From Vitrella brassicaformis (taxonomy: Eukaryota; Sar; Vitrellaceae), in the NCBI GenBank assembly GCA_001179505.1, contig CDMY01000304.1, positions 60,379-117,433 on the forward strand: DNA of 57,055 bases. The letters run 5' to 3'. The notes beneath the pieces are model-generated. The model made no database searches, was not told where the DNA came from, and worked only from the letters and a program-made list of their open reading frames with translations. This document shows positions 1 to 17,086 of the stretch, piece by piece (position 1 is the first letter of the stretch; each line of letters begins with the position of its first letter). Position numbers and translations under genes: made by a program.

Positions 1-6178
<6,178 letters not shown>

Positions 6179-6420
6179 ACAGGGGAAAGAGAGGGCTACT
6201 GTGAGTGAGTTAGTCTTACTGTGAGTGATGAAGTGGGGCGATTGTTAGTGAATGCATTAGATGGGGGCGGGACTCTGGGGGGAGGAGGGGGGGCCAATTC
6301 ATCATTCTCCATTCTGCGTTTTTGAGCTTCTGGTCCAGCGGCTTCCGACACACTAGCCCTTGCTTAGCTTGTTGCTGTTGGTGGTGGTGGCTGCGTATCG
6401 CTCTGATGAGTAGCCTCACG

Positions 6421-6941
6421 TCAGTCTTCGCAGTTTGACGCAAGCGGACTGTCCTCGAGGTTGCTCAGCTCAACTCGTGCCGGCCGTGATTCACACACAA
6501 ATGAACCGAGGTGGACACCACATCGATTCCCAGCTGTGTCTGCTGAATGCAATGCGTGACTCCTTCCTTGCCTGATCGCAGGTATCGTAACCCTTTGCCT
6601 TGCCGCAATCATCAACCAACACGCGCTTGCTTGATTGTCTGTCTGTCTGGAACGTGCAGCAAGATGTTCTGTTCCACACCTCAAAAACGCACCTCAGGAA
6701 AAGAGGGGGAAAAAAAGAGGAAAAAAAAGAAAGAAAAGGAAAAAAAAAGAAGAAAACACACACACAAACACATCCGACCCTCAGTGTGCCTTCCTTTTCT
6801 TGTGCTTGTCCTCGGTTGCTCGCTCCTCGTTGTTGCCCTTGTAGACGAAATCCTGTAGCAAGTGGCAGCATAGAGAGACATGAGAATAGAGAGTGTCGCT
6901 GCTATCATGCTCGAAAAATTGGTGTGGTAGGCGAGAGCCAC
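6421..6941 (-). pseudogene. Diverged copy A of an unidentified minus-strand coding-like module
   Basis: Two blocks (6421-6610 and 6856-6941) are about 90 percent identical by eye to 9008-9200 and 9305-9390. Read on the minus strand, the copy at 9008-9200 has an open frame containing GMDVVSTSVYLCVHHGRHEF and ending SPLASNCED plus stop. Copy A has lost one A/T pair in the homologous site (AACTCGTG against AAACTCGTG near 6474), which shifts the frame and brings an early stop. The upstream block can be read as FSSMIAATLSILMSLYAATC or, in another frame, LPHQFFEHDSSDTLYSHVSL; both frames survive in both copies. I do not recognise the family. The middle section between blocks is unrelated in the two copies. 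Confidence 0.4.
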
Positions 6942-6954
6942 AGGTATGTATCTT

Positions 6955-7156
6955 CAGCAGCAGCTGATGGATGGATGGATGCCGTGATGTGATGCCGTCT
7001 CCCTCATTCCCTCGTTGTCCATCTCGAATAGCTGACATAGCCATCGGCACGAGGAGGATCTTCAGTCAGCAGCTGATGGATGCATGAATGGATGATGCCG
7101 TCCGTGATGTGATGATGCCGTCTCCCTCCCTCGTTGTCCATCTCGAATAGCTGACA
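6955..7156. repeat. Tandem duplication of about 110 bp
   Basis: The segment with AGCTGATGGATGGATGGATG, GATGCCGTCTCCCTC, CGTTGTCCATCTCGAATAGC and TGACA at about 6960-7036 is repeated at about 7071-7156 with small indels in the GATG runs. No coding signal is evident. Confidence 0.75.
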
Positions 7157-8998
7157 GGTTCACCTAGTCCTGCGAGCTCAGGATGCATGCGTGCAGGCGA
7201 GATGAGACGTCTCGCTTGCCGCCCCCAGCCTTTCAGCTTCTTTCAGCCCTTTTTCCGAAAGAGCCCATCGCTGATGCTTCTCCACATCCCTTTCCACACC
7301 CCTACGGCGTCCTTTTCGCATCCGGCGCTGACCATTCCCATCAGCTTCAACGCCGCAGGAGGCACCGCAGGAGGGATTCCGAGGGCAGGAGGTGCAGACA
7401 GGAGGATGGGCAGCCGAGGGCTGCAGCCCCCGAGACCAAGAAGGGTGAGATATGAAGGAGGAGGCACGGAGAGCCAAGGGGAGGGCGGGGGAGGGCGGGG
7501 GGAGGCTGAAGGCATTTTGTGGTGGATGCTTGTGTTGGATGGATAGATGGATGGGTGGGCTGGTGGGTGGACGGATGCATCTGCATGGGATGTGCGTGTA
7601 TGCAGATGCATCGTGTATGCAGATGCTGCATGGATTGGATGCGTCCGAAGATGCACGATATGGACGCATTCTCGGTGTGTATGTGCCCTGTGGACACTCC
7701 ATGTATGCATTTGCAATGAAATCTTCGAAAAATGACCATCAGACAGAAAATGAATTCCTTGCACATTTCGGGCGGTTTCTGTGCGGCCCTTTAATCAGCG
7801 AATGTCGGCGCACAGAAATCACGGTTTCTGTGCGCGTGCCAGAGGGGTGAGAGTGACGCTCGCCGCCATGGATTCTCCATTGGACAGATTCATCGTACAT
7901 TTGGAGTCGCTGCATGTTGATTTCACGACTTCCCATGTATCCTGTCATCCATCCATGCGCCTCGGCTGGCAAAAGAGCAAAGATACACAAGTCAACAAGG
8001 CACCAGCGGTCGTCCATGCATCAGCCGCCGGCTACAGAAAGAAGCTATTCAATCGAATCCCCCACGCCTAAGACGGCCAAAGACAGTGCAGACATAGAAA
8101 GACAGTCCGACAGACAGGTAGGCAATGACAAAGAAGCAGCTACAGAGAAGAAAGACAGAGCTGCCGCTGCAGCCCGCTGCAGCCCGCCTTCGTTGTCATT
8201 TGGCTGCAGCCAAAGAGCTGCAGCCAAAGAGCTTCGGTTTTCCTGGCCAACCAAAGAGCTGCAACTCTCCTGCTGCCGAGAAAGAATACGCAGCTGCTGC
8301 CGAGCAAGAGTGAGAGTACGCCCTCCATGCAGTCCCAGCCAAACGCCTACTGCATGGAGGACAGAAAGACAGAGAGACGGACAGAAAGACAGAGAAGTAC
8401 GAAGACGTCTTGAAAGGCCTCTCACCCGCTTGCCTTCGGAACCCACCCATCGACGAAACGAATCGATGTATCCAACCTTCGTCGGTCACCTTGACCTTTC
8501 GCTTGAGGATAATCATGTGAAAGTCGACTTCGGCTACCCCTGGTGGGCGTGCATATGACCGCGGGATCCGGGTGAGGGAGTATTAAGAGTAGCACAGGAC
8601 CTGGGGAGAGGCCAACGGGGTTTCGGTGAGGGCTGTGTTGCGTGTGTTTTTTGAGAGTGAGTGAGGGGGGAGGGGGGTCGGTGTCTGTGTGTGGGTGTGT
8701 CGTGTGTTTGGGTGGGTGGTACCTGCATACGTGTTGGTTGTGGTTTCAGGAGCAGGCCGCCTGGATGGACGTCTGCTGCAAGGAAGCTGCATGAATGAGA
8801 AAGGGAGAGAGGCGACGAAATGAAGCGCTTCCTTCGCCAGTGGATCTGCGTGTTACCTGCCGGGCGAGGCGTGTGGTTTTGGGGCGGAGATCTGTCTTCT
8901 GCAGCGACCTCTGCAAGCTAAGCTCGCGATCCGCTGAGATCTTCCCCAAGCAGACCGACAGAGAGATCCACAGGCTTCCCTCTTTTCTCTGTTCGTGT

Positions 8999-9425
8999 GT
9001 CTGTGTCCTTCAGTCTTCGCAGTTTGACGCAAGCGGACTGTCCTCGAGGTTGCTCAGCTCAAACTCGTGCCGGCCGTGATGCACACACAAATAGACCGAG
9101 GTGGACACCACATCCATTCCCAGCTGTGTCTGCTTAATGCAATGCGTGACTCCTTCCTTGCCTGATCGCAGGTATCGTAATCCTTTGCCTTGCCGCAGTC
9201 ATATCATGATTCTCTTTTTTCTCCCTTACTTACGTACCTGTGGGGCCGTCGGGAAATGCGATCCATGCACAGCAGCAGGACGACGAGAGCTTCATCGATA
9301 TACTTGTAGCAAGTGGCAGCATAGAGAGACATGAGCATAGACAGTGTTGCTGCTATCATGCTCGAAAAATTGGTGTGGTAGGCGAAAGGTGAGTCTGTCG
9401 AATATAAAATGAAGACAACAGTTCC
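8999..9425 (-). CDS. Unidentified minus-strand exons, copy B of duplicated module
   Basis: On the minus strand the terminal exon candidate (about 9008-9189) starts after an acceptor in GCGATCAG and reads GKEGVTHCIKQTQ, then GMDVVSTSVYLCVHHG, and ends ASNCED with a stop. Upstream exon material at 9240-9390 reads MIAATLSMLMSLYAATCYKY and EALVVLLLCMD before a GTACGTAAGT donor, though its phase does not match the terminal exon cleanly. Unlike copy A, the terminal frame is intact. No known domain is recognised. The 5' limit is unclear because further upstream sequence merges with other repeated modules. Confidence 0.35.
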
Positions 9426-9540
9426 TGACAGACTCACCTGACACCATACAATGGAAGGCGATAGATATCGGCCAAGATATAAAATCTACGCAGCGATACT
9501 CCCTGCACACAACAAGTGGAAGAAAGAAGAATGCGCACAT

Positions 9541-9960
9541 CCCTCATGCTGAGATGCCGCCTGCCGCAACGAGCTCGAGGAGGCTGTCCACTACCTCAAA
9601 ATGGGATGTAGGGCTAACCAACACACACACACACACACCGATGGAAAGGACAAATCGGTCCATCATATGGCTCTTTGCTCCGGCGTACAAGACAAACCTG
9701 TGCAGCTCATCATGTGGTTGATTCGTTTGGACCGCACCCCCTAGCACTCACACACACAACACAAACAGGTATGTGGGCAGGTCATCGACTAAAAGACATC
9801 AACAGAGCGGCGTAGCCCAAAGCATGGATCCATCTCCACCCACTAAGCAGGATCACTCACTCACCTGACAGGTACTTGACCTCGTCATCAGGGTGCTCCT
9901 CTAACGCCGCTGAAGGCATCCCACACTAACCACGGTGTACAGTACACGGTGGTGGCGGCC
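9541..9960 (-). CDS. Hypothetical minus-strand exons
   Basis: Three exon-like blocks can be read on the minus strand: one with PSAALEEHPDDEVKYLS before a GTGAGTGAG donor (about 9880-9935), one with VDDLPTYL (about 9770-9800), and one with PHDELHRFVLYAGAKS through SLLELVAAGGISA and a stop (9544-9745). The first two join in frame. The third needs an awkward donor in a TG run or a readthrough of a VCVCVL stretch. It may be the 3' continuation of the coiled-coil gene immediately upstream. Function unknown. Confidence 0.35.
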
Positions 9961-9995
9961 GTGATGTGTCGGCGATGAACTTGAGTGTGATGGAC

Positions 9996-10770
9996 CTACT
10001 GAAAAGCAAAGGAGAGGGCCACACCATGGAATGCCGTGCGGATGCTATTCGTCAGTGTGGCAGCATTGGTGGCAGCCAACTGTGAGGCGTACTTGAGCTC
10101 TTGGGTTGACCTGCCTAGTGGCTGAAGGTGCAATCCTGACAACACTTGAAGCTTGTCCAGCAGGTTCTTGTTGTCGTCATTTACGGCCGTCAGCTCCTGC
10201 GCACACACCACACGGCATCCAGATTGGCATGTTTTTAGGTCGATGATCTTACCTTGTTGATCTCAGACTTTTCCCGGCACACACGCAACAGCTCCTGAAA
10301 GACAGGGCAGCAGAGGTTGTTGGCAGCCATTAGCCCGCCTTCCCTCTCCCCTACCTGCTCAAGTATCTTCTCCTTTCTGGCCCACTCGTCCCGCTCGGCG
10401 CGCAACTTGTCCTTAAGGAGACGAATCATCTCCTGAGAGTCGAAGCAAAGATGGGAACACACAGATGCTTACCCACATCCTGTCAGGCAGGCGTACCTTA
10501 TCGCTGCCTCCATCTGGCAGCGTCATCAACGCTGTGAGTGGAGGCCGTGGGCTGGCCAGTGGGGTAGCGGGTCAGATTGAGGAGGCGTCTCTCGGGGGCT
10601 TCAGACGAAAGAGAAGAGACATGAGCAAATCTTGATTATCACCTCTTTTGTGTCTCCCTCACTTACGTACCTGTGGGGCCGCCGGGGGCAGGCGTGGATG
10701 ATTTAGTAGGCAGGCGCATCGGAGATGTAAGATGGACACGGCGATCCATCTGCACACAGACACGAGACAC
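9996..10770 (-). CDS. Small coiled-coil protein, multi-exon
   Basis: Four consecutive minus-strand exons join in phase 0. One carries TLPDGGSDK (low end near 10499), 10355-10432 carries IRLLKDKLRAERDEWARKEK, 10253-10294 carries LLRVCREKSEINK, and 9996-10196 carries LTAVNDDNKNLLDKLQ and ends in a stop. Donors are GTACGC, GTAGGG and GTAAGA; acceptors are CTCTCAG, TTTCAG and GCGCAG. Charged heptad-like spacing points to a coiled coil. An upstream exon starting ATGGATCGCCGTG near 10760 ends at a GTACGTAAGT donor, but its phase to the next exon is unresolved. No family is recognised. Confidence 0.5.
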
Positions 10771-10789
10771 GTACACACGACTTGATGAG

Positions 10790-12180
10790 CATAGTATACT
10801 TCGACAGCTCACTTTTGATGTGCGTGGCGGGACAATGCAGTGCGGTGGAATGGGTTGTCATCGGCCGATCGAATATAAAATGTAGCCAGCGATCTGCGCA
10901 CCACCCGTTCACAGAGAGAAGAGAACAGAAGACAAGTCTTTTCGTGGTTGTGCCACTTCTCCTGGGACGGCACAGGTCAACACAAGAGACACGTGTCTAC
11001 CGATGGATCGGCGTCCTTTGGCGGCGTACACACATGATGCGAAGCGGCGAAGGGGAAAATACGCCGATCGAATATAAAATGTAAGCAGCGATGGACCGCC
11101 TGTAGACAAACAGGCCGGTGGGCATACAGACGAACTCGTCGGCCTGCTTTGCTCACCTACTGCGTGGCGTTGGCGGCGTCACACAGCGTGAAAGCACACG
11201 AGTGAATGAGTGGATGTGTGTGTCCATCTGCCTACTTTCTTCGGTGCCTTCTTGGTGGGCTTCGTCGGCTCCAACTTGGCTGTCAGCAGGGGGGCCGTGA
11301 CATTGGGGGCCTCGATGATTCAGAAGGGATTCTGCACACACACAGACATCCATGTCGGGCATTTAAGGGTGTGCGTGTATGTGCGGGTATCTTTGTGTGG
11401 GTGTCTGGTCTTTGCGTACGGGGTTCGGCTTGGCTGCGGCAAGTTTCGCGAGGAAATCAGGGCACTGCAGATACCCATGGCCGGCGCACCCGCACCAGAA
11501 ACACACCTGCTGCATACACATTGATATGCGCACACAGAGAGATACGCAGACAATGTGGTGGCTGGATGGATGCGTACGTGTGTGCTGCCTGCGCACCTTG
11601 AAGTTGAACTTGACCCTGGTCGTGGGTACACTTCTGCACACACACGCAGAGGCGTGCATACGTCGATGCTTCACAGTAGCGAATCATCAGGCTTGTGTGT
11701 GTGTGAACTTTACGTCCGTCGTGGACGGACGCACATCCTCCTTGGACCCCAGCTCAACCTCAACGCCCTGGAATCATGAGACACACACGCACACACACAC
11801 ACACACACATTGATGGGCAGCCATGGAAGCATCTGTGTACGTGTTGCTCGTCTTGGTGCCGGTGGGGGTGCCGGGCTCCTTAACCTTCTTGGAGAGGTTG
11901 TCCCACACTGTCTTGCCCTTGTTCGGCATCGTGGAGCAGGGGACTCCGAAGTCCTGTGAGCAGCTCACACGCACACAGATAATTACAGGCCTGCAGGCAC
12001 GTGTTGATCAGTAAACAGCTCACCTTCGATGTGCAAACGGCCAGCAAGGCAGTGCGGTCCAAAGTCGTCATGAGTCCATCGAAAATGAAATGTAGCCAGC
12101 GATCTGCACACCACCCACACAAAGCGAAGAGAAAACAAAGTGTTTCTTTACGTATTGTACAATCATCCACCCAACCACCC
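10790..12180 (-). CDS. Hypothetical minus-strand modular gene, zinc-knuckle part
   Basis: Short exon-like blocks bounded by CAG acceptors and GTGAGC/GTACGC-type donors lie on the minus strand. One (about 11409-11505) encodes CFWCGCAGHGYLQC, an exact C-X2-C-X4-H-X4-C CCHC knuckle, followed by LAKLAAAKPNPVRK. CCHC knuckles usually bind single-stranded nucleic acid. Another (about 11225-11315) encodes a Lys/Pro-rich end, KLEPTKPTKKAPKK. A third (about 11846-11960) reads GKTVWDNLSKKVKEPGTP. Blocks at 10800-10925 and 12000-12120 are duplicates of each other. Exon joining is not certain and the gene could be broken or be two genes. Confidence 0.35.
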
Positions 12181-12182
12181 CC

Positions 12183-12527
12183 TCACCAGCAGCACCGCCA
12201 CAGTTGGTCAGTCAGTCTGGGTGCACGTGGTGGCCGCGGAAAGTGCCAGATCCCCCGGCAGTTGATACAGCGGTTGCACCAGTGCACGGGATCCTCCTCC
12301 TCAGCTGGTGTCTCGTAATGGTAGCTGAAACGCATGCCTGCAGACAGACAAACAAACACGGAGACATCACGCATTAGCGCATGCGATGCATCTGTCTGGA
12401 CTGCTCGACTGCCTGCACCCTACCTGTGTCGCCGAGTGGAATCCGAAAGAAATTGCGACGGCCGTGGTCGTGCTTGCGGAGGTGCTGGTGGTAGTTGCGG
12501 CCCAGCACCAGCAGGGACCGAATCGAC
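12183..12527 (-). CDS. Hypothetical exon pair with Cys-rich segment
   Basis: Minus-strand exon 12424-12527 (acceptor TGTGCAG, donor GTAGGG) reads SLLVLGRNYHQHLRKHD and RRNFFRIPLGDT. It joins in frame to 12183-12337 (acceptor GTCTGCAG), which reads RFSYHYETPAEEEDPVHW, then CNRCINCRGIW, and ends in a stop after LTDQLWRCC. The CXXCXXC cluster could bind metal, but no family is recognised. Upstream, a block near 12610-12625 reads DDCDAN and may be the preceding exon. Clear splice sites make these exons more credible than their surroundings. Confidence 0.5.
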
Positions 12528-12769
12528 CTGCACACACGACACACCCACACACAGACGCTGGCCATGTTGTGAGTGGGTGAGTGGATGTGTGTGGAAGGAT
12601 ACCGTTTGCGTCGCAGTCGTCTGAAACACAAATCCACAGACACAAATGCATGATTGAAGCCGTCATTCCTCTCATGCTTACCTTGACTGTTGGCTTCTTC
12701 AAGTTGGCAGCTGATTGTTGTCTTCCCTGGCAGCCGTCAACTCCGATTCCGGAGTTCTCGCGGCATGAG

Positions 12770-13900
12770 TGAATGAGTGGATGTGTGTGCCCGTCTGCGT
12801 ACCTTCTTCCGTGCCTTGAGCTTGAGGTTGACGATGCCCTTCGCGGTAATGATTCAGAAGGGATTCTGCACACACAGACAGATAGCCATGTCCGGCATTT
12901 AAGGGTGTGTGCGTCGGTGTGTGTATGTGTGGATGCCCGATCTTTGCGCACCTCGCCTTCGGCTGCGGCGAGGTCCTTCATCATGGCATCGTGGTGGTTG
13001 TTGGTGCACACCTGCACACACAGGGATAGACGTACGTCGATGTATCACAGCAGCAAATCATCAGACTTCTCTGTGTGAGCTTTACCTTGGTCGACTCAAC
13101 GCGCTGGAATCATCAGAGACAAACACACATACACACAGAACCACATACACACATTGATGGGCAGCCATGCAGGCATCTATGCTGGCGAGTGTTGCTGTGC
13201 GTACCTTGGTGGTGGCGGTTGTCTTTGAAGGCTTGCTCTTGGGGGGGCCGTTAGTCCACTTCCCCTTGTCTGTTGGTCTCGGGTGTGTCACTTCTGCAGA
13301 CCTCGTCGGCCGGCGTGAAGTCCTTCAGGCTGTCCTGGGAGCCTGGCTGGAGAGGGTACTCCCGTCAGACACACACAGCCACAATTCATCAGACATCCAT
13401 TCGTCAATTGTCTGTGTGTCGTACTCACATTCTTATCGAACTGAGAAACCTGTGATCAGAGCACACACACACACAGACACACACAGACAGACAGACAGAC
13501 AGACAGACAGGGACAGGCATCTGTATGCGCGTGACTGCAAGTGTGTGTCACTCTGCGCACCGTGTCGTTGGTGTCAGTGCTGGTGGTGGTGCTGCCCGTC
13601 GGCGTGCGAGGCTCCTCGCTGACAACCTGCGAAAGATCAAGACCGCAGGAACGGCTCTCGACATGGCTCCTCCTTCCCTGTTCTTCCCTCATCACCCTCC
13701 CTCGCTTTGCATACCTTCACGACTTCACGCCACTCCTGCTTAGGTGGTGGCTGCTGGCGACCACGAGCACGACTACGAGCACGACCACGACCACGAGGAC
13801 GACCACGAGGACGACCACCCATCGCGGACGGAGAGCTGCAGGATCCAGCCAGGAACCGACAAGGGTCTCCACATGAATGAATGGATGTCATATTCGGGGG
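12770..13900 (-). CDS. Hypothetical minus-strand modular gene, AT-hook-like part
   Basis: Exon-like blocks on the minus strand. Positions 13715-13842 (acceptor CCTGCAG, donor GTATGC) encode GGRPRGRPRGRGRARSRARG then PPPKQEWREVVK; the GRP repeats resemble AT-hook or RGG-type nucleic-acid binding tails. About 13562-13628 encodes SEEPRTPTGSTTTSTD. About 13215-13290 encodes KWTNGPPKSKPSKTTATTK. About 12960-13010 encodes NNHHDAMMKDLAAAEGE. About 12805-12850 encodes GIVNLKLKARKK. Several blocks match blocks in 11180-11950, so the gene has grown by duplication. Gene ends and full exon chain are not resolved. Confidence 0.35.
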
Positions 13901-14329
13901 TTATCAGTCCGCCGAAGCGGCCAAATGTGCGAAAGCAAATAGAGGAGACATGAGCGAATATGTCTTCTTACTTATACGTACCTGAGTGGCCTTCCACATA
14001 ATGCTTGAGCAACGCTGCCATAAGACTTCTAAGGCAAAAGGGACAGATGTCAAGTGTTCGTCACGACTGGCGGCTGGCCTACTCAGAAGCTCCGCTTCTG
14101 TCTGAAGACACAGCTCGGTTTTCTGGTGAAGAAATCGGTGAGCGTTTCTGAATACGCGACTACCTTTATGGCTCCCATACGCATGCTTTCTTGTTGGTCA
14201 GGAGGCTGTCGTCGCTGGGAAAACTTCTCCGCCGGCTGCAAGACACAAATATGATTAGGGGAATCTCTAAAATTGTCTCTTTTTCTCGCTTTTTTTCGTC
14301 GGACCGAAGGATCGCCCATCTGAAAAGCA

Positions 14330-15640
14330 GCAGACAGGGAAGCTGACGTGCGCGTCAACACCAGACTCAATGAGGCAGTCACCCACCTCACCAACCTTCA
14401 GAGAAATGCGTCGAGAAAATGAGACAGGAATGAGAAGAATAAACCACCAGCCCATCTGCACACACAGACATGACAAGGGGAGGCATCTGAGCACACGCAT
14501 GGCAACAAAATGCACCATGCATTCATCCCTACACATCATCCACACACCACACCATCACCACACCCAACAAACATAACACACGAGGCCACACTCACATGTA
14601 CTCACCTGTTGGAGGTCGGTTTGGGCAAAACGAAGGCGCGTGCGCACTCTGCAGGCGCCAGGGAGTCGCCAGCCGCTCAGCAGAAGGCAGGGCGCCATCA
14701 AACAAGGCCTCGTCCGGGGCACGGCGGTGGAGGAAAAAAGTGGCGGATGACATCCGGACGAGTTGGAAGGAGTAGAGGGAGATGCGGCGGATAACACAAG
14801 CTAACAACCAGACGAAAAGAACAACAAACGGAGGAGATGTGGCGAAACAAGGCTGCAAAGCCGAACTGGGACGGAAAATGTGAAGAATGTGGCCCGCAGT
14901 CTCGTAAATCATTCGTCTCCGTCTCACCTCACGAAAATCTCGCCGCGCTTGGATTTCGTTTTCTGCGGACGACAGAAGGCCATAGAGGCAGACAGGGAAT
15001 CTCACGTGCACGTGAACATCAGACTGAGTGAGAAACTCAGCCACCTCACCAATCTTCAGAGAAATGTGTCGAGAACAAGAGACGGGAACAAGAAAAAAGC
15101 CACCCGTTCATCTGCACGCACAAACACGGCAACAGGAGGCATCTGAGCACACGCATGGCAACGGAATGTACCATGCATTCATCCCTACACATCATCCACA
15201 CACCACACCATCACCGCACCCAACAAAGATAACACACGAGGCCACACTCATATGTACTCACCTGTTAGAGATCGGTTTGGGCGAAAAAAGGCGCGTGCGC
15301 ACTCTGCAGGCGCCAGGGAGTCGCCAGCCGCTCCGCAGAAGGCAGGGCGCCAGCAAACGAGGCCTCGCCCTTGGCACGACGGTGAGGAAAAAAGTGGCGG
15401 ATGACGTCCGGACGAGTTGGGACGGGTAGAGGGAGAGGCGGCGGACAACACAAGCCAACAACCACCCAAAAAGAAAGAGAAACGGAGGAGATGTGGCCGA
15501 AACAAGGCTGCAAAGCCGAACTGGGACAAAAATGTGAAAAACGGCCCGCAGTCTCGTAAATCATTCGTCTCCGTCTCAGCTCGCAAAAATCTCGCCGCGC
15601 TTGGATTTCGTTTTCTGCGGACGACAGGAGGCCATTAGAG
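14330..15640. repeat. Tandem direct repeat, period about 653 bp, two copies
   Basis: Unit 1 (about 14330-14982) and unit 2 (about 14985-15640) are collinear. For example, GGCGCGTGCGCACTCTGCAG occurs near 14634 and 15287, and CTCGCCGCGCTTGGATTTCG occurs near 14939 and 15592. Identity is highest in the right-hand two thirds. Minus-strand blocks in both units contain CAG|AAAACGAAATCCAAGCG (ENEIQARRDF), possibly an exon of the minus-strand modular locus. No transposon termini were seen. Confidence 0.85.
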
Positions 15641-16473
15641 GCAGAGAGAGGGAGAGAGGATTGCTGCTGCCGCAGATGAGGTCAGATCGCGTGAAAGCCG
15701 CTCACTTTGATGGAATTTTTTTCACTTTTCGGCTGGCCGGATGGCGGTCTGACGCCGAGATGCGCCTGTCTGGGTGCGGAGGTTCTTCAATTGCCCTCTA
15801 GTGGATCCTCAGCAAGGCTCAAAGCACTTGACCAGCCAGCCATTGTGGACCGGAACAGCTCGATTTCTTGTTGACCTTTGCAGAGCGATGAGTTCACGTC
15901 ATGGTTTGCGTGAGTGTGTGTATGGTGAGATGACCTTCACCTTCATCGGCACTGAGTGGATGCCTTCAAGCTTCATGGAATGACCTCGAAAATGGGATCG
16001 CCTCACTGACATCAACAGCCCAGACACACATGCACCGATCCTGCCTCCTCACCACCTGGCACACAGCGATGGCATGGCCGGCACCAGGCAGATAGATTAG
16101 CCACCAAAGCCACGACAAAAGAGCAGTGAGAGCAGTGACATCCACGCCCTTCTCTCCCTCATGTGACCACCCATATGCCCTGCACGAAAGATGACATGTA
16201 AGTCAGTGAAGACTGGCTGCCGAGCCCCAGTTGTGTCTGTACCCATTGTCGTGAGGCTACAGTGGCTCAATCGATTGGGTAACATCGATCACAAGGCGCC
16301 AGGAAGAAGCCACACGGACCGACAGGCGCTCCCCATATTCGATAACAGATCACTCCCTCTTCACAAGGACTCCTGACACTCAGACAAGAGACAAAGCGGC
16401 CCCTGGCTATTCGACGAACGGGTCACGTGCGTGTTATGTTGCTTACGGGAGAGCAGCGACATCGGTGGCTTTC
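15641..16473. other. No confident gene
   Basis: An open frame at 15774-15983 (+) has no recognised domain or splice support. A minus-strand block near 16190-16285 resembles one at 16775-16880 on the other side of the gap, so the gap may sit inside another duplicated module. Confidence 0.4.
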
Positions 16474-16773
16474 NNNNNNNNNNNNNNNNNNNNNNNNNNN
16501 NNNNNNNNNNNNNNNNNNNNNNNNNNNNNNNNNNNNNNNNNNNNNNNNNNNNNNNNNNNNNNNNNNNNNNNNNNNNNNNNNNNNNNNNNNNNNNNNNNNN
16601 NNNNNNNNNNNNNNNNNNNNNNNNNNNNNNNNNNNNNNNNNNNNNNNNNNNNNNNNNNNNNNNNNNNNNNNNNNNNNNNNNNNNNNNNNNNNNNNNNNNN
16701 NNNNNNNNNNNNNNNNNNNNNNNNNNNNNNNNNNNNNNNNNNNNNNNNNNNNNNNNNNNNNNNNNNNNNNNNN
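16474..16773. other. Assembly gap (300 N)
   Basis: Run of 300 N. Its round size suggests a placeholder of unknown true length. Confidence 0.98.
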
Positions 16774-17086
16774 TGTACCCATGTGCCCTGCACTGAAAAG
16801 ATGGAAAATGGAATGAAGCGAATACTGGCTGGCAAGTGTCACATGTATCCATGCGTTTGTGCCCACGTTGGCGCAGTCGATAGGGTCACACCGACCAAAA
16901 GCCACATTGGGGCGATGACGACTGTCTTGTGAACACCACTCGCATGGGCCGCACCTCTCCTGACACAGACAAAGAGAGAGAGGTAGGTGTCTGTATGTTC
17001 GGCTTGTGTGTGTCATGCTTGGTTACTCGTCCATTGTGCCTCTTGTGTGTTGACTTGTTGACATCGGCCGACACGGGACAGAACCA

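Larger units (their letters stand above)
6179..9540. other. Repeat-rich region without a confident gene
   Basis: No gene model is convincing here. The stretch holds two diverged copies of an unidentified minus-strand coding-like segment (listed separately), a tandem repeat near 6955-7155, purine/pyrimidine tracts (6700-6760), ATGGATGGATGG-type minisatellite (7530-7640), CTGCAGCC-rich sequence (8160-8300) and TG-rich sequence (8635-8740). Open frames such as 7861-8071 (+) and 7739-8017 (-) overlap on opposite strands, have no recognisable domain and no supporting splice context, so I do not call them genes. Confidence 0.5.

Noticed and set aside
6690-6760. Possible telomere-like or poly-A retroposon tail in the A/G-rich run
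   Set aside because: The run is irregular AAAAAGAAAG, with no retroposed gene or target-site duplication; more likely a simple repeat or minus-strand pyrimidine tract.
8160-8300. Possible small structured RNA in the CTGCAGCC-rich stretch
   Set aside because: Self-complementarity follows from the palindromic CTGCAG units; no tRNA or snRNA features are seen.
9470-9600. Possible BTB-like helices (ILADIYRLPLYGV, SLLELVAAGG) on the minus strand
   Set aside because: The resemblance is short and the frames do not join convincingly; not enough for a domain call.
13740-13830. CRISPR-like array in the CGACCACGAGGACGACCACG repeats
   Set aside because: It is a short codon-level repeat encoding Arg/Gly-rich sequence on the minus strand, without unique spacers, in a eukaryote.
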